Of a stretch of 64,000 nucleotides of DNA, positions 24,104 through 37,864 are shown piece after piece. This stretch comes from Phyto melanocephala (Eukaryota; Arthropoda; Insecta; Diptera; Rhinophoridae), in assembly GCA_941918925.1 (NCBI GenBank), contig OW799235.1, forward strand, positions 108,021,947 to 108,085,946, read 5' to 3'. The number at the start of each line of letters is the position of its first letter. Position 1 is the first letter of the stretch. The notes under the pieces were generated by a model. That model was not told the origin of the DNA, made no database searches, and saw only the letters and a list, made by a program, of their open reading frames with translations. The position numbers and the translations under genes were made by a program.

Positions 24104-25639
24104 ATTTATCGTTTCTTTTGATTAAAAACATTGCTTGACCGACTAAATTTTATAATGAAGATGTCCATTCAGGCTGTAGTAATTAATTATGTTCTCCACA
24201 TCTTTTTCACTTTTATTCGTTTCATTTTTATCTCCAATTTTTTTTTTTTTGCTTTAATTTATTTTTTTATTAATTAAAATTTTACTTTTTGCACAACTAA
24301 TTATATTAGAAATATACCAATTAGCATTTAATTAAATGCCAACCATCTCAGTGAAATTAAATACTTTTTTGCACATCCAACAAAAATTTTTTGTAATAAG
24401 TCAGGGTGGGCATAGATTTTTTTCTTTTTTTGCGAACAAAATTGTTTTTAATTGTAATAAAAGAGAATGTTTAAGTAGTTGAAATTTATAAGCGCCTTAA
24501 GTTATAGAGACTAGGATGTAATTAAAATGAAAAAAGTTTTTTTTTTAATCAGCTAGAATATATACATTATATTGAGTTGTCCGCACTAAGTATGGTAGAT
24601 GAGAAATAAAAATGGAAATAATTAAAGTTAGTAGTACTTATGTGAAAATTTGTAAAAAAGAAAATGGACGAAACAAAAAGAAGGGAGTTTTTTAAATAAA
24701 AATTAAAATCCACAGAATGTTAAATTATAAAAAGTTTATGCTCAGTACCCCGGGTTGAGATATGTTCCAGCTTTCAAAAATGACGCCATTTAAACACACT
24801 CTTAAATCTTGCTCCAATACCGTTTTGAACATTTTTTGAGAATATTTTGAAATATTGAGGTTTGTAAATTTGTATGTAAGTATTATACCCTGTTCAGACA
24901 GATATTTTTAATTGTTTCAATTTAGTGTTGATTGAGCAATTAAAATAAGTGTTCAGACATATTCAATTTATCTTACTCCATTAGCATTTGATAGCTGTAA
25001 AATACGATGTTTTATACCAAATCAAATAATGCCTTTTTTTTCAGTGTTTTTCCTGTTGATAAAATAGATTTATAATTATACATATATATACTTATATGTA
25101 TGTATTTGAATTTATTCAAACATTTTTTTTAAATTTTCTTCAAAAATTTTTCATTTTCTTAATTTTTATTTTTTGTATATTTATTTGTTTGACATTAGAA
25201 ATGCCACCTATAGAATTTTCTTCTAACTGAACATACTTCTCAAGAGTTGTATTTCGAGTTTTAGACAATAAGTGAAACAATTAAGTATATATTGCTCAAT
25301 TTAACAATAATTTTTAGTATGGCAAATTGAGCTCAATAAGGCCTTTAATTGTGATAATATTATAAATTGACAATTAAGGCGCCTGTGTAAACATAGTATT
25401 AGGTGATTTCTAAAATATTTTTAATATAAAAGAAAAAAATTCTTATTGTTTAATGATAATGAAGTTGAAAGTATAGAAAACATTTTTAATTTTTTTTAAG
25501 GGATAATAAAAATTATATTGTCATGAGAACTCAATATGTAAGCAAGGTTTCAAGTTGGTCGGACATATTTAATATAATGGATGTCCCAAAATTTTAGTTG
25601 GCAACCCTACAAAAAAACCCAAAAGCTGATAGTTTAGGG

Positions 25640-25800
25640 TTAGTAAAAAAGGAGCGTTATACAATAGAACAAGTTATCTTCATTATTGAATAATATTTCA
25701 AAAATAATGAACGTTTAGGTGGCCGCAGTTCGAAACAATTCAATTACTGCATATCGTGTACTGTTTCGTAATCATGGTTGACCCCCTAGATCCTGTGATT
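25640..25800 (+). mobile_element. Mariner-group transposase N-terminal relic
   Basis: The + strand reads KERYTIEQVIFIIE, a stop, YFKNNERLGGRSSKQF, matching the first helix-turn-helix of mariner-group transposases (RYT.EQR.FVVE.FFKN). No continuation beyond 25800. Confidence 0.5.
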
Positions 25801-25959
25801 AGATTTCTTTTTTAAAGTGTTGTTTGAAATTACAGGTCTAGGTCGACAAGCTTACAACCACCCCTTCATTTTAGGTGGAGATTCATGGCTACATCAACAA
25901 ATTTCAGTCACATTTATACAAAATGGTCATGGAAAATTTTGACAGTGTGCATGTGCATG

Positions 25960-26092
25960 CTAAATATCGTGTCGGAAATAATAAAGCAAAATAAAATATA
26001 AATCGGAAATGGCTTGTTACTCTATGGTCACTATACCTATGTACAAGATTATGAAGGGGCGAATATAACATTATACATGCTTTCTTTTAAAT
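25960..26092 (+). repeat. Dominant dispersed repeat, 3' fragment
   Basis: 'cgtcggaaataataaagcaaaa', 'ggtcactatacctatgtacaagattatgaagg' and 'cgaatataacattatacatgctt' parallel the last 130 bp of copy A. The 3' hairpin is partly deleted. Confidence 0.5.
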
Positions 26093-28923
26093 CAGTTGAC
26101 ACAGTTAAAAACCCGAATGACGTAGTCAACTATCCCACAGAGTTTTAATTTCCTGGATTTGCCTGGCCACCAAATTACCATTTACAATTAAAAGTAGGAT
26201 CAGTTGTGATTATGCTGCGTAAAATTAATTAACCTCAACTGTGCAATGGAATGAATATCTTTATCGTGGCCAATAGCATCAAGGGAAAATAAAAAGGAAA
26301 ATATGTCTTAATTCCTCGTATACCGATGATTCCAACGGATTTTTGTTCGTTTGTTTGATTTTTGCGATGACCATAAATAAATCCCAAGGCCAGCCGTTGA
26401 AAGTTTGCGGAACTAACTTGGAAATTCCCTGGTTCGCATATGGGCAATTATACGTCGTTTATATGTATATTTTCGCACCGCAAAAAAGACAAAAGTAATA
26501 CTACATCAGAAAGCTTCTTAATTGTATATAACCGTTTTGCGTTTAACGTAGATTAAAATTTTTTTATTAAGTTTTGACCATATTTTTTACAAATATATGA
26601 AAATGATACAAAGTTCTCTGGGTCGTCTATCTTTAAATAAGATATCGAAATTTATATGAGGCTTTATGTTTCTAATACCAGCAATTGGAATTTAAAATAT
26701 TTTTTTATTTGAATTTGTAATTTTATGAAATAAATGTAATCAAAATTGTTTAATTTTAAACCAAGTAGCTTTTCTGAAATTTTAACGTTCTTTTATCGTT
26801 TTTGATGCTTTTTGAAATTTCAAATGAATATACAAAAACGCTAATGAATATACAACAAACGTATACTTACATATATTTTTCTTTATTAAAATAAAATTCT
26901 TGTAAATTGTCTTTTCAATGCATGTCTCCTTTCAAAATGCTTTGCATTTGATTCTACACCTAAAAGTATGCTATATAAATTTTTAGTACTTTTTATCCTT
27001 ATCCAATAGGCAAATTCTTACACATCTTTTCTTGACAATTTCGTCTATGACAGCATTTTTTCACACTATGTATATATTTACCTGAACCTTTACACAGAGA
27101 TGTAGAAAATTCCATTGCATATAAGCAGGCGACCGTGACCTCATTGACGATGATGGTAGAAGTAAATGTTGGAATTTTTTCCTATAAAATATACACCCAC
27201 TTGAGTTAAACTATGCATGAGTACACATACAAAAACTAGTGTAAATAGAATATGTCCATATTTTTTTGCATATTTCATGTTTTGGTGTTAAGTACTATAT
27301 AAAGTACACGTTTTAAAACTATAAGAAAAACAAGCAAAAAAAAAAAGTATACGAACAATTTAAATATACAAGTATTTCACATTAAAAAACATGAAGAAAA
27401 AATAAAACGAAATAACTTTTTCTGTAATGTAAATACAGAAAAGTAGTACGTTCGTATTTCAAAAAAATAATTCGCAAAAATAAAATAAAAAACCCTCTAC
27501 GATACATATGTACTTGGCTTATTATTTATGCAAGTTTTGTGTTGTTTTTTCGAAATGCTAGAAAAGAAAATTATTTGCATGTGCAAAGCCTTCAACATAT
27601 GCAACAATATTGGTACATGCGAAATACTTTTTAACAGTTGTTTTTCGTTTGCATATGTTTGAGGTGGTAAAGGGAGTACAAGTAAATATCTCTCGTTCTT
27701 GCAGCCACCCTTGTAAAAAGTGTTTTTTTTTTTATACTTTGTTTTAATACTTACATACATGCATACTTACATATGTATGTGTATAATAATGTAAAATTAC
27801 ACTCAAATACATGAATAAAATATATATGAATGTATGTATCTAGTATGTATTGTATAGTAATTTTTTTATTTCCACGGGTTGCTTAAGAAAATATATAAAT
27901 ATTATAATTTTTCGTTCACTTTATTTTACATTTAATTTTGTGCGAAAATTTAGCATATGTTAAGGTTCATATTTATTTTTAATTTAAATTAAAAAGTTCG
28001 CAATAAAAAAGCTAAGTAACTTTTGGTTTTAAGTTATGCCGGAAATTGCACAAATGGCTTTTAATTTTTATCTACACGTGGTTAAGGATAGATATTAAAT
28101 AAACAACATATTTATTCCTATAATTTTAAATTACATAAATGTGTTGAATTCATAATTCTCATATTCAATCGAATGAAGTTATGAGAACAGCTGTACGATT
28201 TTTTTTTTTAATTTAGGGAATTTTGCAATTTCCAACTAACTCTTAAAGAAATTGGGTTTAAAATTTTAGCAGTTTTTTATTAACTGAAACAAGTCAAGAC
28301 AGATTTTTTATAAAAATTAGATTTTTTGTTTAATTGTTGTTTAGTTTCCTTCTTAATATTTTTATACTAGTTCAACATGTTTGCGGTACATTTATATACG
28401 TGTAACACTATCAAAGGAGTTATGTATATAAATAAAAATCAAGTTTCTTCGTTGGTAGTCATATCACTTAGGAACGGCTGCACTAATATCGCTTTTTTCA
28501 AATGTTTGTCGTTGTCATACGAAATCAAAACTTGACCACAATCACTTTAACGCCCACTTTTTTATTTTATCTCAAATCGGAGAACGGCTTGCTCGATTTA
28601 ATTTTATTTTTATTCTTCGTAATTCGTCTTATGTGTTATAATAAGACCTTCCATAGTAAAGGTAAAAATAAGCTGGAAACAAATACTGGGCGTGGCACCT
28701 TAATTGTAAAGAAAATATTAAAAAAAAAGAAGTTTACATCTATAACCTTTGAGTGACTTACTTCTATCTTATTTGTTATAGTGCAGACAAAAACCGATGT
28801 GGTTTCTTTTATTTTTGCTAAAGTTAATAAACTACACTTTTTCCAACAACTTTTTTAATATAAAAATATGCCTATATAAAAGTATGCCTATTCCCAAATT
28901 TCAATTGTAATGAAATATATTTT

Positions 28924-29282
28924 CCCAGCAAAGTCTTTACTTACGTAGTAAGTTAGCAAGTAATATTGGAGATACACATAAACTAGTTACTTTTCGACCG
29001 AATAACTACTTATTTTTGTTACAAATGAACTTACGAAAAGTAATAAAATAAGTAGTTACCAATAAAGCTGAATTATAGCTGGATATTTTTATACTGTTGC
29101 AATACAAAAAATATAAAAATTATAATATTGGGCATATTATAATATTTATGAAGTTAATTTAAAGTTCACTGTTTAAAAAAATATATAAAAAGTATTTACG
29201 AAGTTCATAACGAGCCCTCATTACTATGTAATATATGAAGTAATGACAACCTATTACACAATTTCAAAAAGATTTTGCTGGG
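28924..29282. mobile_element. 359-bp MITE with CCCAGCAAA termini
   Basis: CCCAGCAAAGTCTTT at 28924-28938 is inverted with one mismatch at 29268-29282. The interior is AT-rich with repeated TTACTTA and AAGTAAT motifs. No ORF. No clear target-site duplication seen. Confidence 0.6.
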
Positions 29283-31084
29283 TTGTTTTTTTTTTAATAA
29301 AAGTATTCTTCAATCATTAGAATAATGTCTGCATGATTTAAACAGTTCATGTAAATTTCGAATTTTAAAAATACATATAAATGAATATTTTGTACAAACC
29401 TACATACATACATACATCTTAACATACATATATTGTATGTATAGAAATACGTCTGAACAATCGCACACATATGTATTTTGCATACTAAATATTCCATTTA
29501 AATATACAACAACAACAACAACAAAATACTCATAACAACAAACACAACATAAAACAGAAAAACTGGATTTTAATTAAAAGTGACAAAATTATTGAGGCGA
29601 AACCAAAAAAAATTCAAGGTACAAAAACAAAAAACAAAACATTTATTTATATGAAATGTTTAGCTAAAAGGTGTGAGTATAAGAGTTTCTGTTTCTCTGT
29701 ATATGTGAGCCAAAAAAGGACACTTTTAACTATTTTCTGGTTGTATATAGAATTTTTTTTTATTTAACAGTTGTTAATACCTTTGCCACCACAAACACAA
29801 CGAAAAAATGTATTGAGTAAAAAACCTAAATATAAATACTAATTGGTGCTCTTGTATGTGTGCATTTGTGTACGAGTGATCACAAATGGTCGCCTCTTCT
29901 ATAATGGTACATGAACAATGGTTTTAAATTAAATACTTTTTAGATTGATAAATTTTGAATACAAAAACATCACCAAGAACAAAAATTGCAATAACATTTG
30001 AGAATACAAAAAATATTCAAAACAAAATATTTTATTGTATTTTTATTGAGCACTTGTTTATTTTTGCAATGTATTTAGAAGCTCATATATGCACTGGTGC
30101 ATATATAGACATGCACAGTATGTTTTATTTTTGACAATTTAAAATAATATACAAAAGCACTAAAGCTAAAAAATTTTATACAAAATAGTCCATAAACTCT
30201 CACCCAATGTCTTTTTACTGTGTCATAAGAATGTTTTTTTTTTAGGTTTTTTATTTATCAGTTTTCAGTTCAAGTGGGCACCACTATTATTAAAAACCAT
30301 TGGGGCACTGTTTATAGCATTTTTAAACTTTCTAATCAGAACAGTAACTGTATTACTTTGGGTGTCCTCGAAAAGTAAGGCCCGGTAATACTACGAGCGA
30401 AAAAGGCGTTGTTTTTCAGTTTGAACAGATTTAGTGCGCTTCAGTGCCCCAGATTCCTAAATTTACGAATCTCTTAAGATAAAAATAAAATCATACACTA
30501 AGAAGTGTCAGACATATTCGGCGTTCTTTTTGAGGCATTTTCCAAAACAGTTTTCTTCGAAAATATCAAAACTAAATCATTTTCAAATGCTATAACATCT
30601 TTCGAACGGTTGATATATTTTTGAGCTACTACAGTCTTTTGCAATAGTTACTTAAAAAAAGGGTGTCGATAAAAGTTATTTTACTTACTTATATAAGTAA
30701 ACGTTAATACAGAATTACGTCGATAAAATCCAGCCCGAAAAAATACGTCCATTATTGTCAGTTATTTAAAAAAATTGTCATTTGGTTTCTTCTGTTTTTT
30801 TCTTTTATTTTTCGTTGGGCCTAAACAACAAAAACTTATAGGGGTTGACTAAGTGTTTTATAAAAGGTAAAAGTACAAGAAAATACATTCTGGCAAAATG
30901 ATCTGATTGTATCTCGCCTCTGAATTCTGTGTAGTACTTTTTTTGGTCATTGAGAATTATGCTTTAAAACGTTGTATAAAGAAATTATTTCTCAGTAAAA
31001 ATTCGCTTTTTAAGTCTAGTGTCATTTTTTTGTGAAAATATCAACTCTTAAACTTGTCACATATAATTGTGTAAACGTATTGTA

Positions 31085-32160
31085 AAAATTCGGAAAGTTT
31101 TGTTGAGAGCGCTAGCAAACTTCGAAAGAGTGAGAAATTTGTGAGCTGAAAGATAAAGTGCATATAATTTGTCAACCATTCAAAGAGTGATCAAAAAATT
31201 TAAAGAATATGAGTCGGTTATAAATAGTAACTGCCTTATTCATAAAAGTTATTAAAGGTTTATAAAAGTTTTATTAAACTGATTTTCTATGAAAATTTGA
31301 CTAATAAACCTCTTATAAAGCTCTTTTAGTTTTTATGAATTAGACCGTAAGACTCCTGTGCATCAAAGCATTGCTTTTGTAAACGAGTATTGCCGAAATC
31401 CCAAAAACTTAAATTAATCATCGTTCCCAACAACTTCAAATTTTACAAAGCACTACGTAGCCAATTGAGACAAAAGATTGCCTTTATGAGTACAAAATTA
31501 TGCTTACTCAGAAGCTCAAACTAGCAGAGCATGTAGTTCGTTCAATGTGCAATAGAGCAAAAATTTTTGAAAAAAGTATTTATTTTTAATGAAGCGCATT
31601 TTTGAATGGCTACGTAAATACGCATAATTGGCGAATTTGGGGCTCATTCAATCTATTAAAAACTAATGCACCTTCAACGAGCAACTGTCTGGTGCGAATT
31701 TTGGTCAGGCAGCGTTATTGTGCCCTACATTTTTGAAGATGAGGACTAAATTACAATGCGTCTGAACGGCATTCTTTACAGAAATATATTAACGGAGTTC
31801 TTGTGCCCTCAACTGAACGTCATGGATCTGGGCAAGTCATAGTTTCAGCAGGACGGTGCCACCTGACGCGACGTGCATGAATCAACCCATTTATTACAGC
31901 AACAATTTCCCAAACAAATTATCTTAAAAAGTTTTTATGTCAACTGGCCACTAAGATAATACGATTTAACGCCGTGCGATTTTTTTTCTTTACGAACTTG
32001 TGAAATCTTTGGGAAATGCTAATAAACCGAGGGCAAATTATGACATACGAACGCCATCGAAGTTACATAATTCTTGTTAGAATCCCTACAGTAAAAGCAC
32101 ATCTAAATTGAACGTTCGAGTCAAATTATAATCGCATTCGTAGAAGCAATCCCAGTGCTC
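31085..32160 (+). mobile_element. Decayed mariner-type transposase, probable DD37D group
   Basis: Fragments in order on the + strand: a helix-turn-helix-like SKIRKVLLRALANFER..., FLMKRIF (FSDEAHF equivalent, first Asp lost), ATVWCEFWSGSVIVPYIFED, NILTEFLCPQLNVMDLGKS, FQQDGAT with the second Asp near 31855, LLQQQFPKQII, and YDLTPCDFF with the third Asp. About 36 codons separate the second and third Asp, which suits the DD37D (maT-like) group. Numerous stops, plus a MITE at 31233-31346. Dead. Confidence 0.75.
31233..31346. mobile_element. Small foldback MITE inside a mariner relic
   Basis: The left arm CTTATTCATAAAAGTTATTAA and right arm (inverted: CTAATTCATAAAAACTAAAAG) pair through nearly the whole 114 bp, with GGTTTATAA/GGTTTATTA inner motifs. 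It interrupts the transposase frame between the DNA-binding and catalytic parts. Confidence 0.65.
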
Positions 32161-35132
32161 AAATCTTTTCAAATTTTAGTTAGACTCAACTTTTCTCACA
32201 TAAGGAAAATTATATGATATTCAATGAGCTGGATTTTTAAATTGTTTTTATGTCTGGAATATACATTTATTCATATCAGTGAACAGAACATATTTCTTAA
32301 AATGTTTATCAATTAAAAAAAAAATATTTTTCGTGTACAAGTTTTTCTTTTAACCACTGTATTTCAATTCGTTCTCTATTGCTTTTTTTTTACTATTTAA
32401 GTGTTAAACTTAACAAATAACCAACCATATAAACTTGTTAGATTCTAGTATTTTTATTAAAATCCAGTATTTTTTCTCTATTACTATTGTACTTTTAGTC
32501 CTTGTTGTCGTTTTTAACAATGTTTTGTTGTTATTGCTAGAAAATAGACGAGTTACGAAGCAATATTTGGTACTAGAGGAAACCACAACAAATGACCGCA
32601 AATGCATACAATTCGTATGAATTTAAAAATAAAAAACAAAATTAGAAATTCTATAATTTTTGTATTAGAGCTGCCAAATATGGGATTGTATATTTGTATT
32701 TTAGATGATTAGAGAGTGAGTGTATGTTACTCAGTTGGGGAAAAATATATTTTATTCACACTCATAAACCAGTAAGTGTATAGTATGTAGTTTATGATAA
32801 TTTATATTATTATTGTTTCTACTAAATAGTTGTTGTCAATAATATTTTATCGAATTAAATACAGCGAGAGAAATATTTGCATAAATGATAATTTATTCAA
32901 AAATTATTTGTATTTGAATAGAACGTTTGGTAGACAATTTTATATAATGGGGCGTTTGTTTCAAAGTACAATAATTCCTTAGTCTGAAGCAGATGCTGAC
33001 GAATAAAAAGAACTGCGACAAGGATTTTTGGCAATTACCAGTCTTTAGTGTGAAATCGTTTTCTAGTCTAGACCAAACGCCGATTGTGACATGGTACTTA
33101 GTGAAGAAATTTATACCGGCTGATGGCCTTAAAATCACTGAGTAACAGAGGGGCCCAAAAACAAACACCCAAAATAGATCAGACCTAGAAATGGAAACCA
33201 TTGCTGGTACACAAATATTTTTAACAAGAAATTAAAGTGCCATACTTTACTTTATTTCCACGCAAACCTTAAACAACGTTTACACTAAATACAAGAAAAT
33301 ATGGAAAATTCCTTAACTGTTAACAATAGACGAAAATGTCAAATAAAAAAAAAATAAGAAACTTAAGAAAAAATCACATTGCTATTGCTGCCTGACGTCC
33401 TTTCAACAATAGATTTCTAAGTTATGCTTGTATTAGACGTAAATTCCAACACAGTTTTTATTTAAAATGTTTCCTTGACAATTTCCCATACTTTTGGATG
33501 AATACAACATGATTAAAAAAAAAAAAAAAACTTGGAAAATAAGAAATATTTGAAGCCACAAAAAACAGAGAAAAAAACTGTTTAAAAAATGCAAGGAATT
33601 TCTTTTAAAATATAAAAACGGTTTCGTAGAAATTTATAGGGGCGCAGGAGTTATTATAAGACCATGTACTTAAGGAAATGTTACTACAACAACTGTTTGG
33701 CCTAAATAGGATTTTCTAATAGTTTCAACATTTCTAAATTTAATGTGCTTTAAATAAATATACGTTTAAATAAATAAATAACAGTTTTTCGCTATTAGGA
33801 AGCTACAAACATAAGTGGAAATAGAAAAGTTTAGTTGCTTTGCCCTTTAATTTTCACTCGTTGCGACTTTCAGAGCACTTGAATGTAATTATTTTTAACA
33901 TGCCTGTCATTTAATTGCCAGTTATCGGGTTGTGAAATTTTCTATAAAATAAAACTAAATTACTCTTTGAAAAGTTTTAATTTTTTTTAAATTCTCTATA
34001 GTAGGTGTCTGTGCTTTAAGCTTTTAAATGTTATATACTTAACTAACTAATTATACTTTTTATGAAACTGTTCTTCATGCAAACTAATATAAGTATGTAT
34101 ATTGGAATGCCTTAAATTTCCATTTTGCAACAATTAACATAAAGTAATGTTTTTCCAAATGAACGCATTATTTAACCTTTAAATTGTCCTGTATATTAGG
34201 CACAAATAATTCAATTTATTTCAAATTTGCTTTCGTTTTCATAATTTGCCTTAAATAAATTAATTTCCTACTAAATCTCAACTATTAAGACCTAGTTTTA
34301 TTGTGCAAATATTTTCACAATTTCTCTAAAACAACTGCTATAAATATTGTTTGAGGTTGATGTTTGTTTGTCTAAGATTATAAAAAGTACTTAACATTTG
34401 TCTTTAAGTTCATAGAGAACTCTAAAGTTGTAGACATATACAATCAATGCATTGAAAAACAAAACAGAAGTGGTATGTCGTAGTATTTAGTTGTACACAT
34501 TTTGTTGATAATTTTGCCATCAAAATTTTGAACAACACATACAACAATTTTACATAAGCTTAAGAAATGCAGAGGTGTAAAATTCAATACCATGGTCGCT
34601 TTTAAATTATATTCTTTTCGCTCCTATAATGTGTAGATATTACTTTTTGTACAGTCTTAAGGTCAAGTCGCTAAATTTCAATATTTGAATAAAACTCTCA
34701 ATATGGTTTACTGAATACATATCGCTGTATTTATTATACCCTTCACACAGTGAAAAAGGGTATATATAGGTTTGTCATTCCGTGTGAAATTTCTACAATT
34801 TTCATTTCCGACCCCATAAAGTATATATTTTCTGAAAGCTTATGAATAGGGGAGTCGATTAAGCTCTGTCAGTCTGTCCGTGTGTATGTTGAAATCAACT
34901 TTTTGAAGCCCCCTGACATAGGTTGGACCCGGGTAAGGTATTAAAATATCAGAAATATTCGGGAGTAGATCGGTATTGAAAATCAGAAATATCGGTACAT
35001 AAACAACTGAGATATGAGCAAAAACCCACGACCACCTTTATTTTTTTTCACAAAAACAACATTACAACAACAACATACATACAAACGTGTATACTGGTTA
35101 GAGAAAACGTGGCATCGAATCCCAGCTGAGCC

Positions 35133-35290
35133 AAAAAAAATTTTTTTTTAATTTTTTTAAAATTTTTTTTTTGAATTTTTTTTATTTTTTTTTTTTTTTA
35201 TTTTTTATTTAATATATTATTTATATTTTTATTATTTTTTTTTTAAGTTTTTTTTTTAATTTTTTTTTATATTTTTTTGTTTTATATATA
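35133..35290. repeat. T-rich low-complexity block
   Basis: Runs of T broken by A, part of the interior of copy C. Matching blocks lie at 36908-36995, 45030-45125 (as A) and 60090-60300. Confidence 0.9.
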
Positions 35291-35293
35291 TTA

Positions 35294-36037
35294 CTAGCCA
35301 ATCCCGGCGCGCGTTGCTACGCCCCTTCATGAATTTTAATCGCATTCTAAATTTTAATCGAATATCAAGTGCAAGGCTAAAAACTATAACTTTTTCTTTA
35401 TGAGCGTGGCACTGCCCACTTTTCTAATTACGAAACTGTATAGTCATGACAGCTCAATAAGTGTGCAAAGTTTCAGAAAAATCGGTCCAGTGCAAGTACC
35501 TCAAAATGATACCTTTTTTTTAATGGGCGTGGCTCTGCCCACTTTTCTAATGACGAAAGTGTAAAGTCATGACAGCTCAGTATGTTTGCAAAGTTTCAGA
35601 AAATTCGGTCCAGTGCAAGTAGCTAAAACTGATAACTAATTTTTTATGGGCATGGCCCCGCCCACTTTTCTAATCATAAAATTATATGGTTATGACAGCT
35701 TAGTACGTGTGCAAAGTTTCAGAAAAATCGGTCCAGTGCAAGTACCTCAAAATTAAAACTTTTTTAGGGGCGTGGCCCCGCCCACTTTTCTTATTACAAA
35801 ATTATTTAGTCATGACAGCTCGATATGTGTGCAAAATTTCAGAAAAATCGGTCAAGTGCAAGTAGCTAAAACTGATAACTAATTTTTATGGGCGTGGCCC
35901 CGCCCACTTTTTTCCATCCATAAACACTCCCTGGTATGTGTACAACAACTTGCCAAAGTTTGAGTCCGATCGGTTTTACAGTTTCGGAGTCTATAGCTAA
36001 CACACACACACACACAGAGTTTCACTTTTATATATTA
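35294..36037 (-). mobile_element. Helitron-like element, tandem copy 1
   Basis: On the minus strand the 3' end is GGGGCGTAGCAACGCGCGCCGGG...CTAG, with a GCG/CGC stem just before the CTAG, as Helitrons have. The 5' end (TATATAAAAGTGAAACTCTGTG, (GT)n, GACTCCGAAACTG) lacks the terminal TC because it abuts copy 2. The interior has five roughly 123-bp units, each with a GGGCGTGGC..GCCCAC core and 'gtgcaaagtttcagaaaaatcgg'. No helicase or Rep ORF, so non-autonomous. Confidence 0.7.
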
Positions 36038-36901
36038 CTAGACAAACCCGGCGCGCGTTGCTACGCCCCTTAATGAATCGAAATGCATTCTGAATTTTAA
36101 TTGAATATCAAGTGCAAAAACCTAAAAATTATATTTTTTTTATGGGCGTGGCCCTTCCCACTTTTCTAATCACGAAATTGTAAAGTCATAACAGCTCAAT
36201 ATGTGTGCAAAATTTCAGAAGAATCGGACCAGTGCAAGTACCTCAAAATTATAATTGTTTTTATGGGCGTGGCCCTTCCCACTTTTCTAATGACGAAAGT
36301 GTAAGGTCACGACACCTCAGTATGTTTGCAAAGTTTCAAAAAATTCGGTCCAGTGCAAGTAGCTAAAACTGATAACTAATTTTTTTTGGGCGTGGCCCCG
36401 CCCACTTTTTTATTCACGAAATTATAAAGTCATGACAGCTTAATATGTGCGCAAAATTTCAGAAAAATCGGTACAGTGCAAGTACTTCAAAATTAAAACT
36501 TTTTTTAGGGGCGTGGCCCCGCCCACTTTTTTAATCACGAAATTATAAAGTCATGACAGCTTAATATGTGTGCAAAGTTTCAGAAAAATCGGTCCAGTGC
36601 AAGTACCTCAAAATTAAAACTTTTTTAGGGGCGTGGCCACGCCCACTTTTCTTATCACGAAATTATTTAGTCATCACAGCTCGATATGTGTGCAAAGTTT
36701 CAGAAAAATCGGTCAAGTGCAAGTAGCTAAAACTGATAACTAATTTTTATGGGCGTGGCCCCGCCCACTTTTTTCCACCCATAAACACTCCCTGGTATGT
36801 GTCCAACAACTTACCAAAGTTTGAGTCCGATCGGTTTTACAGTTTCGGAGTCTATAGCTAACACACACACACACACACAGTTTCACTTTTATATATATAG
36901 A
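36038..36901 (-). mobile_element. Helitron-like element, tandem copy 2
   Basis: Same element, head-to-tail with copy 1. On the minus strand it begins TCTATATATATAAAAGTG (36901) and ends CTAG (36041-36038), with A before and T after, which matches Helitron insertion between A and T. It has six internal GGGCGTGGCC units against five in copy 1. A (CA)n tract lies at 36860-36879. Confidence 0.75.
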
Positions 36902-37029
36902 TATTATATACATAATAATTTTTTTTTTTAATTTTTTTTTTAACTTTTTTTAAAATTTTTTTTTTTAAATTTTTTTTTTATATTTTTTTTTTATTAACAT
37001 ACATACGTGAATTTATAATTTTACAATGG

Positions 37030-37075
37030 GACGTTTTTATATATGTATGTTTTTATATATGTATGTTTTTATATG
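37030..37075. repeat. ATATGTATGTTTTT short tandem repeat
   Basis: Three copies of a 16-bp unit near the 3' end of copy C. Confidence 0.85.
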
Positions 37076-37864
37076 TTATTTCATATGGGATGAATGGTGA
37101 CACAAACCACTGTTATTGCATGACTACACGTTGTGAAGGGTATATAAGATTCGGCACGGCCGAATATAGCGCTCTTACTTGTTTTTATATATTAAAGTAC
37201 ATTTCTTACAACGTGCAGCTCTTACGATAGGTTGTGAAGTGGGCAACTGTATGTAGGGAATTAGTGTAATAAAATGTACTTGAGTTTTCAACTCAATCTG
37301 ACTCAGCGATGTTGGTGGTGGGGTGAAGAATTAAATAATTGTCTTTTTATATACAAGTAATAAAACCTACCTGGTGTACTACGTTCGTACGCTCGTACTT
37401 GTGACGTCTTTGCAGTTTGTGTACAATTTATTTCAATATTGGTTAAATCTTATGCCCTTAGGCAAAACAAATTCTAAGTTTAATTAAGATTTTAAGGAAT
37501 TCATTTGTATAAGAATTTACCTCTACATAGATTAATTTAGATTTAAATATGCTTTCTGTGGATTCAGCTTGTTAACACTTATCTACTTTAGGGATTCTTA
37601 AACTTTTTTTAGCACAAATAAAAAAGAATTTTCAAAAAACTTCAAAGCTTAAGACAAGTTTTTGTATATCTAAAATTAATCGAAAAAAAGCCACAGATAT
37701 AATAAATAAACTAATGCAAAATAAAATTTAATTTTTTTTTTTTAATAAAAATATCAGCAATTGCAAATGTGTTTTATCTGTATATGGGTTAAACCGTCTT
37801 AAACCAATTTAAAAAAATTGCTGTTTTTGACATTAATTTTCAATTTGGTTTTCAAATTGACTTA

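Larger units (their letters stand above)
34735..37184 (+). repeat. Dominant dispersed repeat, copy C, with nested Helitron-like pair
   Basis: It starts with TATACCCTTCACACAG...AAAAAGGGTATATATAGG and ends with GATTCGGCACGGCCGAATATAGCGCTCTTACTTG. Both terminal hairpins are intact, so the copy is young. The interior includes the 'gtggcatcgaatcccagctg' segment (35110-35130), a T-rich block, and the two Helitron-like copies at 35294-36901. Confidence 0.8.

Noticed and set aside
35397..36780. Regularly spaced 123-bp units that superficially suggest a CRISPR-like or satellite array
   Set aside because: Units are internal to Helitron-like elements with defined ends; this is eukaryotic DNA, and there are no short repeats with unique spacers.
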